Of a stretch of 64,000 nucleotides of DNA, positions 35,101-47,927 are shown piece by piece; position 1 is the first letter of the stretch, and each line of letters begins with the position of its first letter. Source of the DNA: Cerioporus squamosus (Eukaryota; Basidiomycota; Agaricomycetes; Polyporales; Polyporaceae); contig JABYQS010000023.1 in the NCBI GenBank assembly GCA_022592435.1, positions 248,001 through 312,000 of the forward strand, read 5' to 3'. The notes below the pieces were generated by a model. It saw only the letters and a list, made by a program, of their open reading frames with translations. It did not search any database and was not told the origin of the DNA. The translations under genes and the position numbers were made by a program.

Positions 35101-38100
35101 GAACATGTCGGTATAGTCGTCACCACCGTCCTCGAGGTAGTCTTCCTCGTTGCCAAACATGAGCTCTAAAAGCTCGGACACGCTCTTCTGGTGACCGCGG
35201 TTCGTGAGCACGTGAAGATCGAGGGCGACCAAGTCGAGGATCCAGGAACGGAGCTTGAGAAAAGCGGACAATGCAGTAACCGTGGTCACCACACGCGAGC
35301 CGTCGCTGTACACGACCTCGATGAACGGCTGTTGCTCAGTCGGGGGCACCTTGAAAGGTATCGCGGCAAGGTGTCTCGAGAAGAAGTCCTCGCGCGTGCG
35401 CAGATATCGCATCGTGGCTTCCGAGGTGCGCGGGTGTTGGCAGAGCTGGAAGATGACATGGTAACACCGCTCTGCGAACGCTGGGAGTGTGATAAACAGC
35501 GGCTCTCCAAGCGCTTGCTGCCTGCGACTCTCCTTGCTGCCCTTGAGACGCGGTACACCGAAGTTGAGGAGATCGAGGATGGAGTGTACGCATGAACGTC
35601 TCGCACCAAGAGCATGAGGGTCTTGGATCTGCTTGTCTGGGGAGGCTCCCCCAAAGAGAAGGAAATGAGCGACGTTAGGGTACGAGCGATTCGGGTCAGT
35701 GTCCTGGATGAACAAGTCGAGGATCGCAAGTCGGATGGCCTGGATGAGAAGGTCTGTGGATTCATCGATGTCTGGCGCGCCAGCACCGGTTGTCTGGTCA
35801 GCGGTGCTTTCGGCTTCTTCGACGTCCTCCGCGACATGCGTATCCAGAGCCCGCAGGTAGCCCTCCAGGATGCGTACGGACTCGCTGCTCCTGTCGATGA
35901 GCAGCGCCAACTGAGTCAACGCAGCCGAAGAGGAGAGGGTGGTGAGAATCTTGACGCTGAGTAGCATCAGCTCGGGATATGATGGATAGCAGATGTACGC
36001 AGCGAGAGCAGGGACGTAGTCGGGAGTGAAGGAGAGAGCTTGGTCGAACCGGATGAAGTAGGAGACAGGAGGAACGTCACCAGTGAGCGCAGGCTCGTTG
36101 AGCTCGGCGAGAAGGGGAAGGAAGACGTCCAAAAAGATGTCCTGAACCTCGAGGACGCGATGGATGATCCTCAAAACGCGGATGATCGTTGTCCGATAGT
36201 ACGGCTCTTCCTGTGCGAGCCCTCTCTCGAAGCCGTCGAGGCCTTCCACCACGTACGAGAGGATGGACGTTTGCAGAGGAGTAGCGGTGAGCAGACGCCT
36301 CATCAGCTCGAATCCAGGGTGAATTGCAAGCTGTACGATCGCCTCCTTGCTAGGCTGCAGCTCTTCGACACTCGTGAGTAATGACTCGAGGTCGAAGCTA
36401 GCCAGACAGCGTTCAATGAAGCACAGGCAGAGATCGTTCATGCGCCATCTGTCTGCTGAACGCAGGTACTCGCGCGTAGGGATGCGAGCAAAGACGTTGT
36501 CGACCACGAAAGACACGAAGGGCCCAATCCCCGGCGTCCTGTACGGGGTACCAAGGGACTCGGGAATGGTATTGATGGGCGTCGGATCAGAGATGCGCTC
36601 TCGGAGAGGAATGCGCTTGGGAGTGTGAATGAGGGTGCTGAGAAGGTTGAGAAAGGGGATCGTGGAGGGGTACAACCTGTACGCCGACTCCACCTCGTCC
36701 AGTTCCAGCTCGACTCCCCGTCCGACTGGGAGACCAGCACCGGCGCCGTGAGTCACACGGACATTGATCACCTCCAGTCTCTCCATCAACGTCCACACGG
36801 ATTTGCAGATCTCGACACCAGCGGCCCCGGCACCAGGTGCACAGAACGCAGCAAGTGTGTCGAAGATAGCGCCCTTGAGCTCCAGGGGGACACCCAACGG
36901 GATGAGGGACACCAGGGTGGGGACGGCGCGGAATCGTGCGTGGCTGCAGATGTTGACACGAGCGGGGATCGAGTTCGTAACGACGACGGCCAGGAGACGC
37001 AGGAAAGCTTGGGCCAACAGGACGTCCTGAGGAGAAAGCTGGATCTGTTGGGGAGGACGCGATGGTGGAGGCTGCGCCTGCCATCCCTGGCTAACACCGA
37101 AGCCCTGCTGAGGTCCCATTACTGACTGGCCAGGAGGAGGGTTCGTGCGAGGTGGTGCGCCAGCTGCTGCCCATGTCTCGAGCAACGCAAATATCGAGCT
37201 CCAAGAGATCGCAGGCCCGGTATTATAGTGTGAAGTCGAGGTCGAGGGGACAGGGGCTCCTGACACGACGTCGCCACCACCGCGTACGAGGTAGTTGTAC
37301 GCAAGCTCGCTGCACTGCTGACCATTAGCGAGGCCAGCGAGCATGTCGAACAGCGCCATTGACGTGTCAACGTCGCGAGCCTGAGTTGACCAGATAGACC
37401 ACTGGAGGAATGCGGCGAGCTTCCCAGAGCTCAGTTCTAGGTACTCCCGATATGATGTCCGTTGACCCGGTATGACAGTCCCCGCTCCCCAGTAGTGCAG
37501 CGCCCTCTCGGGAGGTAGCATCGCATATAGCATGCCAACAAACGAGAACAACATAGCCATGTCATTCCGGGGAGTTGTGGAGGGCTTGTCCGTCTCTGCT
37601 GCAGTGGAGCGGGACGCGCCTTGCTGTGCGGTGGAACGGAACATCCTCGTCCTGTCGGCGCGCGCGCCTGCGAGCAACAGGTCCTCTTGTCGCTGCTTGA
37701 TCTTGCGCAACTCGGATGAGGCCTGCGTGATGAGAGAGCGTACCAGTGCCTCCAGCGCATCGAGGACGACCGGCTTAAACTCGTCTGCTGGGAGCTCAAT
37801 CTGCAGGTCCTGCTCCGTGATAGTCAGAACGGAAGAGGCGTACGAGGTCAGGGCTCGCGCAGTCTGACGTCTCTGGAAAAGAGTGAGCATGCGCGCAAGG
37901 TACGTGAAGCAGTCACCCTGGACTGCGTTCCATATCTGCGTCTCGAGCTCGTCAGACCTGAAACCCTCGGTGTTCTCCAGAGTGGGATCCGCGCGCCGCA
38001 TAGCGGTGAGGAAGAGTGTCCACTGCAGGAGGATGGTCGCCTTGAGGCCCAGTTCCGCCCACTCCTTCGACACGTCCAACTTGCGTTTCATCTCCGCGAC

Positions 38101-39407
38101 CAACATCCCGTCTCCGAACAAGAGCTTGCGCGCCTGGCCACCTGACGAGTTGGGGTCGACAACGTCGAAAGCGACCAGTACCGTAGGAAGGAGGTAGTAC
38201 ACCATGGGATGTCGTGGGTTCGCATGAAGCCAGTCCACGACTTTGGGGATTTCCTTGGAAGAGAGATGTCCCATGCGCGAGAGCAAGAATAGCGCCACTG
38301 CCAGTGTACGCCTCTCGAACTTGAGCGACTCGCAGCGCGCATTCAATATGTCTGCGCCGAGACCCGCGTTTACACCTGAACAAAAGGCGTATTAGCATAC
38401 CAGCAAGATCGGAAACGGGATGTAAGAATGGAAGATAGCTCGTCACATGGAGCATATTGTGGACTTCGAGACCAGCGGAACGGAGGACTCATCTCGCGTG
38501 CCTCTTCGAGGTGCGGAGTTGCACACTTCGTACCACCGATACCAGTGTGCGTGCACTGGCACACAAATCGCCTAAGAGGCAACATCAACGCATTCAGGCC
38601 GGCGATTTCGGGAAGTTTCATAACCAGAAGTCATCGCGTCGCGCGGCTGACTCTTGCAGGCAGTAGAAATAGGTTGAACCGCATGTCCGCGGAGGCACAT
38701 GGAAGGAACGTCCAAAATGATAGTAGTGACATACCTTGACTCGGAGGGATGGTCTCGCTCTTCGCGTTCTGCCGTGCTGCCTGCGCCTTGTTCAACGCGT
38801 TGCCAACATTGTGGATCTCCTGGAACACCTTCATCGCCAGCGACAACCCACTCCCCGCCCGTCCACCAGTGTTCAACAGTTGTTGCCGCACGAACAGGTC
38901 TATTCGCTGCTGCAGTGGTGTTGCGTCCGCCGTCTCCGCGCGTTCCGCCGCCTGCAGGATGGTGCCCAGACACTCTGCAGTCTCCCGCCGTCGCGTGTGG
39001 TACTCCATGATGGCGGCCTCAATGCATTGCTCCTGCGTGAGGTTTGGGTTGTGAGTCATGACATCTTGCAGGAGGCCAGCGACGTAACGTTCGGAGCAGT
39101 CGAGTTGTTGCGAAATGAACACTGCCTGCTTGGCAAAGTCCGCGTTCACCGCGACGGAACGGCCGTTTATGACGATCTTCCCTGCATGACCATAGTCTAT
39201 ACATCGTCTCAACACGATGGCGTACGCGAACGCACCTGCTTCCAGCTCCCGCTGCTCCTGTGGATTCCTCGGACCAACGTCGTAAAGGTTCACGAGCTGT
39301 GGCTTGTGGGCCATAAGCTCTTCGAAAAACTCTTGCTCGCCATTCGGAAGTCCTCGCGAGCTGAACGCAGACGAAAGAATGGCCCGGAGTCGCGAGACCG
39401 AGGACAT
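32115..39407 (-). CDS. NUP192: Nucleoporin NUP192 (vertebrate NUP205 family)
   Basis: Very large scaffold nucleoporin of the inner ring of the nuclear pore complex, roughly 2,100-2,200 residues, an all-helical superhelix. First exon begins MSSVSRLRAILSSAFSSRG at 39407 and contains EEFFEELMAHKPQLV-like helix text, then HNPNLTQEQCIEAA and the AEC.LGTILQAAE motif. A single 4.4 kb exon (about 38346-33970) covers most of the protein (LKFERRTLAVALFLLSRMG through to DSLVRLSRWEKHATSL). About eight small exons follow to stop 32115 (…QSRDESQNGLLMY). The upstream in-frame ATG at 39548 is rejected because it would add an Arg/Gly/Ala-rich stretch unlike the family. The frame is clean across the long exon. 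It shares a 191 nt bidirectional promoter with NAA30. Confidence 0.93.
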
Positions 39408-39598
39408 GAGTTGGGAGGTGAGAGTAGAGAACAAGGTCGGTGCGAGCAGCCGAGACGCGTGCCACCGACGCGCGACTGCCAGACACGCTGCACCCGCGCG
39501 TCCCTTGTCTCCGACCTTCGACTTCCCAGCCCTCGTCCCACCTCCCATCCACCCCCGTTGCTACGTGGAACCTCCTCTTCACCTCTGTCACTTGCGTA
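39408..39598. promoter_or_regulatory. Bidirectional promoter, NUP192 and NAA30
   Basis: Only 191 nt separate the two divergent ATGs. The interval is C-rich on the plus strand with no TATA box, consistent with a housekeeping bidirectional promoter. Confidence 0.5.
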
Positions 39599-40426
39599 AT
39601 GGACTCTATAATCTACCGACAGTATAGTGGCGAGTCTGAATTACCTCATATCATGGCACTCGTTCAGCATGAACTGAGTGAGCCGTATGTTATCTACACC
39701 TACCGTTATTTCCTCCAGCAATGGTGAGTTCATCACCATAGACCATCTCAGAAATATCTACTGACCCTGGGACGACGAGCAGGCCACATTTGTCGTTCCT
39801 CGTAAGCTAGCCATGTCCGCCGTCGAGGCAGTACTGACCGTGTGGCGGTCTTTGTAGGCTTATCCGAGTCAGTCGTCTGACCCGGTGGGTGTCATCGTTT
39901 GCAAGCAAAGCATGCATCGAGATGTCACGAACAGGGGCTACATTGCCATGCTGAGTGTGCATAAGAACTGGCGAAAGCGAGGGATAGGTGCGTCGTCGTC
40001 GCTGTCGGTCAGGACGTTCGGGCTAATCGGCGTTGCGATAGCCAGCACACTTGTGCGTCGAACGGTAGAAGTCATGAAGAAGCATGGCGTCGAAGAGGTA
40101 GGTCCTATATGTTATCCCGTCTCGTCGTGTTTCTTGCAGTGAACTGACGTCCTCTATAGGTCGTGCTCGAGACGGAGTTTGACAACTCTGCAGCTCTGTC
40201 TCTCTACGAATCGCTAGGGTTCATTCGCGAGAAGCGTCTATGGCGCTTCTATCTCAATGGCAAGGACGCTTTCAGACTTGTCCTGGTCGTCCCGCCGCCA
40301 GAGCTCGACGACGAGGACGACAAAGTCGCCCAGAAGGCTCTTCCCATCCGGTTCCTCGCCCCCGCACGCACAATCACAATTCCTTCCCTTCCCTATGACA
40401 GTGACGACGAGGTGTCTTCGCGATGA
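39599..40426 (+). CDS. NAA30: NatC N-terminal acetyltransferase catalytic subunit
   Basis: GNAT-fold catalytic subunit of NatC (yeast Mak3), which acetylates N-termini beginning Met-Leu, Met-Ile, Met-Phe or Met-Trp. Five exons start at 39599 ([19 protein letters not shown]). Recognisable are [45 protein letters not shown], the acetyl-CoA loop RKRGIGAS (consensus R/Q-x-x-G-x-G/A) and [20 protein letters not shown] with RFYLNG. A Lys/Asp-rich tail of about 40 residues follows: [11 protein letters not shown] then [15 protein letters not shown]. The gene is divergent from NUP192. No defects. Stop at 40424-40426. Confidence 0.94.
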
Positions 40427-41459
40427 ACACCTTCACTCAGGTTCACTCCCATTTGGCCACACGACTCCCAATCCGCTATGCTTCATGCTTCCTTCCGGTC
40501 CTTGTTCCCGGCAGCTTCCCGTTCTGGATCCCGCATCCCATGTTGTACAACATATTTATGCCCTCCCCACTCCCCTCGCGTTACCTTGTATTGCTGGTGT
40601 ATCACTAGTTCATTCCGGGGTTTCCTGCTAATGATAATTTGATCTTTCCATGCTGTTCACCTTCGATCGCAAGAGCAAAGCGCAAGTGTGGCCCAAGTCG
40701 TCAATAAACGGGACACGACTTGTTACCCAAGGAGCCTTAGACTCTAGAGTGTCCCAGTCCCTCCTTGTACACCAGTGAGTCGAATCATCAGCTTCGGGAG
40801 GTGTATGCAGTCCAAACAGTTTCGTCTATCGTCCCTGTAGGGCTGCGGGAGCATGTTCCACAGTTGTACACAAGAACGGGAATGCAGCGCATACCGTCGC
40901 GCGTCCGAAAGGTGCTATAGTAACTGCACGCCGTACGATGGTACCCTGCGCACCTGTCTCCGTTTCCACCTACATTGCATGCAGGGGTATTGTAACTTTA
41001 CATGAAGCTGCCAAGAGTCTCATTTGTCCACGCGCGAATATCTCAACCTCAGTCTGTCGAACGCCATCCAGTACTTACACGGAAGTCCTCGCGAAAGGAC
41101 ACGTCTGTCCAAAACGAGAGCAATCAGCTGCTCGTCAGCTTGCCCTCGGGATGTCGCTGGCTCCGTCTGGACGCTTGGAGAGCTGAGTGGCCCTCATACG
41201 TGTCAGTCAGTAACCCACGTTGTTCAGGAAGTCGCAAGGAAGTCGTGCGGACAAATCATGGACGGTCTGACCTTGCTCGACGGTTCTCCGTGTGGTGCAC
41301 AGGCGAAAGCGGCATCACCAGACGGTGCATCGCAGACGTGGCGGGGACCCCGGAGATTGCCCCGGCGTTTCTCGAAATTTCTGACCGTGCTGCCGCCGGC
41401 AAAGTAAGGTCTGACTGCCTTATTAGGGATCAGTAATGTCTGGGCGCCTTGCTTTCTTG
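40427..41459. other. Intergenic, no gene recognised
   Basis: About 1 kb containing the NAA30 3' UTR and the distal upstream region of BiP. No frame resembles a known protein, and no repeats were seen. Confidence 0.45.
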
Positions 41460-41467
41460 CCACGTCA
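41460..41467 (-). promoter_or_regulatory. Candidate unfolded-protein response element, distal
   Basis: CCACGTCA on the plus strand, the exact reverse complement of the TGACGTGG core bound by XBP1/ATF6-type bZIP factors and by Hac1-like factors. It lies 142 nt upstream of the BiP ATG and is oriented opposite to the proximal copy. Confidence 0.5.
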
Positions 41468-41517
41468 AACGCCGGTATTCCATCGGGGTCCTCGGGGTCA
41501 GCGTCGCTCTGAAGTGT

Positions 41518-41525
41518 TGACGTGG
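41518..41525 (+). promoter_or_regulatory. Candidate unfolded-protein response element, proximal
   Basis: TGACGTGG on the plus strand, 84 nt upstream of the BiP ATG and 21 nt before the TATA box at 41546. Together with the distal reverse copy it makes an inverted pair about 50 nt apart. Confidence 0.5.
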
Positions 41526-41545
41526 CGGAACGCGCCTCGGGTACT

Positions 41546-41551
41546 TATAAA
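41546..41551 (+). promoter_or_regulatory. TATA box of BiP
   Basis: TATAAA in ACTTATAAAGTG, about 56 nt upstream of the BiP ATG. Confidence 0.55.
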
Positions 41552-41601
41552 GTGACGCGCTACGTTTCGCCTGTAGCAAACATCTCTTTCCTCTCCCCAC
41601 C

Positions 41602-42970
41602 ATGTCTCTACCCCGTCGACCGACGCGGACACAGTCAGGACGGCTGCTGTCGTCCATGTCCCTCGTCTTCCTTGCTTTCCTCGCACTCATTCTTTTGTGC
41701 CCGGTTTCCGTGAACGCTGATGAGGAGAAGGCGAAGTACGGTCCGGTAATTGGTATCGGTAAGTAGCAATGTGTCTTGTACGCGGACGCGTCTGACGTAT
41801 CCCAGATCTTGGAACAACCTACTCTTGCGTTGGTGTGCAGCGCGGAGGACGCGTCGAAATCATCGCCAACGACCAGGGTCACCGTATTACGCCGTCATGG
41901 GTCAGCTTCACGGATGAGGAACGACTGTGAGTACACGCCACTCAGTCTCTACCACCCTTTCGCTCTTGCTCAATTCGTATGTGTAGTGTTGGTGACAGCG
42001 CGAAGAACGCGTTCCACTCCAACCCGGAGAACACTGTCTTCGATGCCAAGCGTCTCATTGGTCGCAAGTTCGACGACCCGGAGATCCAGCGCGACCAGAA
42101 GCACTGGCCCTTCAAGGTCACCAACAAGGGTGGGAAGCCCAACGTCCAGGTGAAGTACCGCGGTGAGATCCGTGAATTCGTAAGTCTTGTCCCTTTCGCA
42201 CATTCGTACTTTTCTTGACTTCTGTCCCCAAGACTCCCGAGGAGATTTCCGCCATGGTCCTTGGCAAGATGAAAGAGACTGCCGAGGCCTACCTTGGTCG
42301 CCCAGTCACCCACGCGGTCGTCACCGTTCCCGCCTACTTCAACGACGCCCAGCGTCAGGCCACCAAGGATGCGGGTACTATCGCCGGTCTCCAGGTGCTC
42401 CGTATCATCAACGAGCCGACCGCCGCTGCCATCGCCTACGGCCTTGACAAAAAGGGCGGCGAATCGCAAATCATCGTCTACGATCTCGGTGGTGGAACCT
42501 TCGATGTCTCCCTTCTATCTATCGACGACGGCGTCTTCGAGGTTTTGGCTACCGCTGGTGACACTCACCTCGGCGGTGAGGACTTTGACAACCGTGTCAT
42601 CGAGTACCTCGTCAAGCAGTACAAGAAGAAGACCGGCACCGACGTCACTGGCAACCTGCGCGCCCTCGGCAAGCTCAAGCGCGAAGTCGAGAAGGCCAAG
42701 CGGACGCTCTCCAGCCAGCAGTCGACGCGCATCGAAATCGAGGCGTTCGAGAACGGCAACGACTTCTCGGAGACGCTCACCCGTGCCAAGTTCGAGGAGC
42801 TCAACATGGATCTCTTCCGCAAGACCATGAAGCCCGTCGAGCAGGTGCTCAAGGACGCGAACCTTAAAAAGGAGGACATCGACGAGGTCGTCCTTGTGGG
42901 TGGTTCGACTCGTATCCCCAAGGTCCAGCAGCTCCTCAAGGAGTACTTCGGAAAGGAGCCCTCGAAGGGT

Positions 42971-43002
<32 letters not shown>

Positions 43003-43887
43003 TGCCGTCCAGGGTGGTATCCTCGCCGGCGACGAGTCCCTCGGTGACGTTGTCCTCGTCGATGTCAACGCTCTCACGCTCGGTATCGAGACCACCGGTG
43101 GTGTCATGACCAAGATCATCCCTCGCAACACCGTCATCCCCACTCGCAAGTCCCAGATGTGAGTACCCACTGTGGAGCTTCTCGTCAACCTCGTGCTGAC
43201 TGGCCTTCTAGCTTCTCGACTGCTGCCGACAACCAGCAGACCGTGTTGATCCAGGTCTACGAGGGTGAGCGGACGCTGACGAAGGACAACAACCTTCTTG
43301 GCAAGTTCGAGCTCTCTGGCATCCCTCCTGCTCCCCGTGGTGTTCCTCAGATCGAGGTCACCTTCGAGGTCGACGCGAACGGTATCATGAAGATCTCCGC
43401 CTCCGACAAGGGAACGTAAGTGCACTTCGTCTTCCTCGATTTCTGAGCACGTCTGACGATGCATTGCAGTGGCAAGTCAGAGTCTATCACGATCACCAAC
43501 GAAAAGGGTCGCCTCTCTCCTGAGGAGATCGAGCGCATGGTGAAGGAGGCGGAGGAGTTCGCCGCTGAGGACGAGGCCCAGCGGAAGCGCATCGAGGCGC
43601 TCAACCACCTCTCGTCCTTCGTCTACGGCCTCAAGACGCAGCTCGCCGACCAGGAGGGGCTTGGCGGCAAGCTCGAGGACGAGGACAAGAAGGCCATCCT
43701 CGATGTCGTCAAGGAGACGACGGACTGGGTCGACGAGAACGGCCAGACGGCGACCGCAGAGGAGCTCGAGGAGAAGCTCTCGGACGTGCAGGCTGTCGTG
43801 AACCCGATCACGAGCAAGCTGTACTCCGGCGGCGGCGCCGGTGCTGACGACGATGATGACTACGCCCGCTCGCACGACGAGCTATGA
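41602..43887 (+). CDS. KAR2: ER chaperone BiP/Kar2, Hsp70 family
   Basis: ER-lumenal Hsp70 that folds secretory proteins, drives translocation and feeds ERAD. Six exons: 41602-41758, 41806-41926, 41987-42179, 42233-43158, 43212-43415, 43470-43887; 672 residues. A signal peptide shows a hydrophobic core at about residues 18-36 ([19 protein letters not shown]) and a likely cleavage near NADEE. The ATPase shows [54 protein letters not shown] and [13 protein letters not shown]. The linker region includes [16 protein letters not shown], the substrate domain [20 protein letters not shown], and the C-terminus ends HDEL. The frame is intact and codon use is strongly C-biased, as expected of a highly expressed gene. 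Upstream sites support unfolded-protein control. Confidence 0.97.
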
Positions 43888-44241
43888 TTTGATTCGTGCA
43901 CCATTTGCATTGGATTGAGGACGTGTTCTGCATGTTTCTGTGTTTTTATTACTTTGGAGCAAAATAATCATTGTACGCCTTGTCCTAGCATACATCTCGC
44001 AATAGAACGGGCTCACGACGCATTCTTCTTTCGCTATGTGTGACCGGGCAGACTAGTAGCCTCCTTGCGCGAGAAGACATATCAGCTTGGCAACGGTGGC
44101 GCGGCGCTAGCAGGGGCCGGATGCACCCGACGTTCAGTATGCACTGACGTCATCGCCAATTCTGGGCGTCCCAGGGCACGTCGGCGCTTGTCCGGCTTGT
44201 CACTTGAACTTCAATTGCCTTCCAAAGTTCGCTGAACCGTG
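43888..44241. other. Intergenic, BiP 3' UTR and thioesterase promoter
   Basis: 354 nt. The first part is T-rich, typical of a 3' UTR. No clear TATA box before the thioesterase. Confidence 0.45.
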
Positions 44242-46212
44242 ATGTTAACCACTGCGCTCACACGGACGGGGCGGCTTCTCGCGAAGCCTGCGCTCAGGCG
44301 GGGACTCGTGTCCTCTGCTCCGAGACTCAACTCAGGAGCAGCGCTGCACCGGTCGACAGAACTCGGTGCGGTGGAGGAAACTCAGGATATCGCGACGATG
44401 GACAAGCTGTTGAAAGAATTCCGTACGGGCTTCTTCTTTTCAGAGGTTGATTACGCTGAGCTGGCTCTGCAGGCAACCGCTCGAACCCTGCTCACCACTC
44501 GTAAGTGCTCGGACCGAAGCCACATATCCGTCGAGTCATGCTGACATCTGCATCGTACCGCGCAGAGTCCTCCCCATACGCTCCAGAGGCCTGTGGTCCG
44601 AGGCATTGGGTCAACTCGGCGTCTCTGAGGAGTCGGCAGCGAACCAGGACGAGGCCGGCTTACGCTCCAGCGGACATCGTGAGCTGGTGCCGCGACGCAT
44701 GCAGGACTCGTACTGCGAGATCCAGCTCCCGTTCGCGTCCTCGCCCGAGCTCCTGGAAAACTACACGAACGCGTCTGGGGGTATCCGCACGGGTCTTCTC
44801 ATGGAGCATCTCGACTCGCTCGCGGGAAGCATCGCGTACAAGCACATGCTGGGCCCGGACGTCGCAAACCTGCCGAAGGATGCTGGATTCTATGTCGTTA
44901 CTGCGTCTGTCGAGAGGTGAGTCAATCACGTTGAAAGCAGACCTTCAAGCTGACGGATGGCATCCTCAGGCTGGACATGCTGGCATCCCTGTACCCAGTC
45001 CGCGACATGCGGCTCGGCGGTCAGGTCATCCATACCGGGAAGAGCTCCATGGAGATTGCAGTGCGCATGGAGGCCGTGGGCAAGGATGGGACTGAACAGA
45101 CTATCATGCTTGGTACAGCACCCCCTTGCACCCGCACAACCACTGCTCTTATCTCATCGCCACAGGTCGATTCTGCATGGTTTGCAGAGATGCACGGACA
45201 CACCGCGCGACTCCCGTCAACCCTCTCGTTCTTGAGACCCCGGAGGACCAAACCTTGTTCAACCTCGGCGAAGGTAGGCCAGCTAGATTCCGCTATCATT
45301 GAGCTTGATTCTTATCAGGATCGTACAGTTCACAGGAACAGGCGAGTCACTAACGCTGGGAGGTCGCTGAATCGAGTACCTCCGTCATCGTCCGAAGCCG
45401 AGGCGCTCCATTCGCTCTACCTCAAGTACGGAGATGAGCACCGCGCATCGACGGCTGACATTGAGAGGGTGTTCATGGGCGATACCCGTCTCGAGAAGAC
45501 GATGATCATGTTTCCGCAGGAGCGCAAGTAAGCTTATGACCCGGCTCACATCATTCACTGTGCTGATCCTTTTCTATCCAGCGTGCATCAGAAAATTTTC
45601 GGAGGTACCCTTGAAACCTCGCCAAGCACATTCATGGATCTATAAACTGATTCAATTGGCTCCCAGGCTATTTGATGCGCCTTGCCTATGAGCTCGGCTT
45701 CGCCAACTCCTGCTTCTTCACCCGCGAGCACGTCACCTTCCTGTCCCTCGACGGCATCTCCTTCGCCCGCCCTGTCCCAATCGGCTCCCTCCTCCGCCTG
45801 ACGTCCAACATCGTGCACTCTGCCTCATCCGAGCAGTACCCCTCGCTCGTCGTGCGTACCGTTCCCTTCTCTCTCACGTATCATCTCGCGCACTGGCCAG
45901 CAGACTGACGCGAACCCCTTCGTCCCCTCGCCCAGCACGTATGGGTGCACGCCGACGTTGTCGACCTCCACACGGGCGCCGAGCAGCGCACAAACGACTT
46001 CCGCTTCACGTGGTGCAGGGAGAATGGACCGCCGCTCAAGAGGATGGTCGTCCCGAAGACGTATGGCGGTAAGTCAGACCAAGACGTGCAAGGTTTATAA
46101 GATGCTGGCACTGACTGCAGGTTATTTTTGCGCAGAGGCGATGCAGTGGATCGAGGGACGGAGGGCGCTAGAGATGGGTTCGGAAATCCGGAAATTGCGC
46201 AAGAGGGCGTAG
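44242..46212 (+). CDS. Acyl-CoA thioesterase with two hotdog domains (ACOT9-like, mitochondrial)
   Basis: Hydrolyses acyl-CoA to free acid and CoA. About ten exons from ATG 44242. The N-terminus (MLTTALTRTGRLLAKPALRRGLVSSAPRL) is Arg/Leu/Ser-rich with no acids, a mitochondrial targeting signal. The first hotdog domain shows GGIRTGLLMEHLDSLAGSIAY, VVTASVERLDML and MRLGGQVIHTGKSSMEI. A linker is followed by HRASTADIERVFMGDTRLE. The second domain shows VHQKIFGGYLMRLAYELGF and FLSLDGISFARPVPIGSLL, ending IRKLRKRA-stop. Human ACOT9 has the same two-domain order. Some acceptors are weak; the join near 45272-45330 uses an ACAG acceptor that restores VHRNRRVTNAG. The frame is intact. Its neighbourhood with BiP and an F-box gene suggests no specific pathway. 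Confidence 0.86.
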
Positions 46213-46297
46213 TGTAGGTGAGGCCCGTAGCATGCAGAAGACCCGAGGACGTTGGTTATCCCGCACAGGGCACTCCCCATATGTTACTACTCATAAA

Positions 46298-47927
46298 TTA
46301 AACAGCTTCGTATGGCGCCTGCGCATACTCCGCACTCCAGCGCAACGGACTTGCGCCACAAGACTCCTGTTCAGGAACCGTGACCAGCCGCAGGTCTGAC
46401 ATGCCAGGACGCAACACGAAGAGCACTTACCGCCATGAGCTCTGCGTCCGACGGAGGACCCGTACGATCCAGCTCCCAGACGGCAGCGAGGGTCGATGGG
46501 TCCGACCACCATACCTTGCAGGCCAGGTCGGCTCGCCAGTGCTGTGACCAAGCATCCCTTATCACCTTGACAGCGCGATCGCAATCCTCATTTCTGATGC
46601 GTCTGCGCCGCTCGGCTTCCGACTCATCATCCCTCTCACAGAAAGCCAGGCCGTAAAGTTCGAATGCTACCTCCCGGAGGGTCCGAGAGAGTGCTGGGTT
46701 CCCCGACAACGCGGCGAGTGACGGGCCTGGCCACGACTCGGATTTGTCCTCCGTGGAGATGTCACTCGGCAGGTCCACAAAGTGGACAGATGAGACGTTC
46801 GGCGCACGCACGCCAGCGAGGAAGGCGGCGACGTTGGTCATGCGCCACCGATGTTCGATCCTGAACCTGCGGAAGGTTTCCGGAGATCCGATGAGTTGTA
46901 TCCCGATTATGCGGATGTGATGTAGGCTGGTGCAGTGAGACAGCGTGCAACCTGCGGAAATCGAATGTCAGTATTCGCCCTTTGACTAGTGAGCAAACTT
47001 CACGCCGTTCGCAGTCGAGACCGTCGAGTACTGACCTCCAGAGACAAAGACATCGTCACACATGAGCTCCAGCACCCGCAACGACGAACCGAGCCTCTGG
47101 TCGAGCCCTTTCACAAGTGATGACCGATTACGTGTGCAGACGAACGAGAATGCACGCAAATTACGCAGGACCTTTGTCGGGAGTAGTTCCTCCACGACTA
47201 CACGAGTCCATGGAGACAGCTGCGAGATCCAGACACGCATTGCCTCAGCGGTACCTCTTCTCTGATGAGGGCGTTAGGTCGAAGGTCTGAGTTGGATCTG
47301 GGTCTTGATCCTCCAAGTCACGCAGGACCTTCGGGAGAAGTATGCCAGCAGCGTGTGCAGATTCGGCAACAAGGGCAACCATCGCGATATTCCCCAATCT
47401 GGGGGCGGTGGGTGGTTGATGTCCAGGTAGGTTACGGTGGGTAGAGGGTGGGGGATGACGTGCACCGGGATGCCTCGCAGCCGCAGCTCACGCAGAGCTG
47501 GCAATCGACCACTGGCCAGCACTGGCGAGAGAATCGTAGGATCCCGCAGGAAGCATGGTCCTTCGGGGCACTTGCGGCCGCCATCGAACTCCATCCAGAA
47601 GCATTCTGCTGTGAGGCTCACCACGAAATTCCGAATATTGGACGATGGGTAGTGGATGAGTTCGTAAAAGGCGGAGACGTTGGAACAAATGACCGTGACT
47701 TCGCGGAAGTAGTGCCAGCGTGCTGCTGGCAGCCATGATGAGCAGACCAGACTGCAAGCGGAGAGAGATGCGGGATCGTCGTGGAGATGTTCAATGACTC
47801 TGTCACTGAGTTCGGGAGGGAGACGAGGCTTTTTGCCTGGTGGTTGGCACCAGAACGTGAAGTTTGCGAATCCAATGGCCGGGCCAAATGGCCTCAGATC
47901 GCTTCGCGCTGCTGAAGGGGTATTCAT
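46298..47927 (-). CDS. F-box protein with leucine-rich tail
   Basis: Mushroom-type F-box protein, minus strand, several exons. From 47927 the protein has an N-terminal extension, then the F-box at about residues 36-80: LPPELSDRVIEHLHDDPASL, then ACSLVCSSWLPAARWHYF. Downstream leucine-rich text reads LPALRELRLRGIPVHVIP, then LRNLRAFSFVC, LGSSLRVLELMCD and SRTLREVAFELYGLAFCERD. The last exon, after an intron that begins GTAAGT at 46433, reads ESCGASPLRWSAEY and stops at 46298. F-box proteins act as SCF substrate receptors; the substrate is unknown. It resembles the F-box gene at 20929-22341 in layout and F-box wording, so they belong to the same expanded family. Confidence 0.72.

Noticed and set aside
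39408..39548. Upstream in-frame start for NUP192
   Set aside because: Adds Arg/Gly/Ala-rich residues unlike the family and would overlap most of the short bidirectional promoter.
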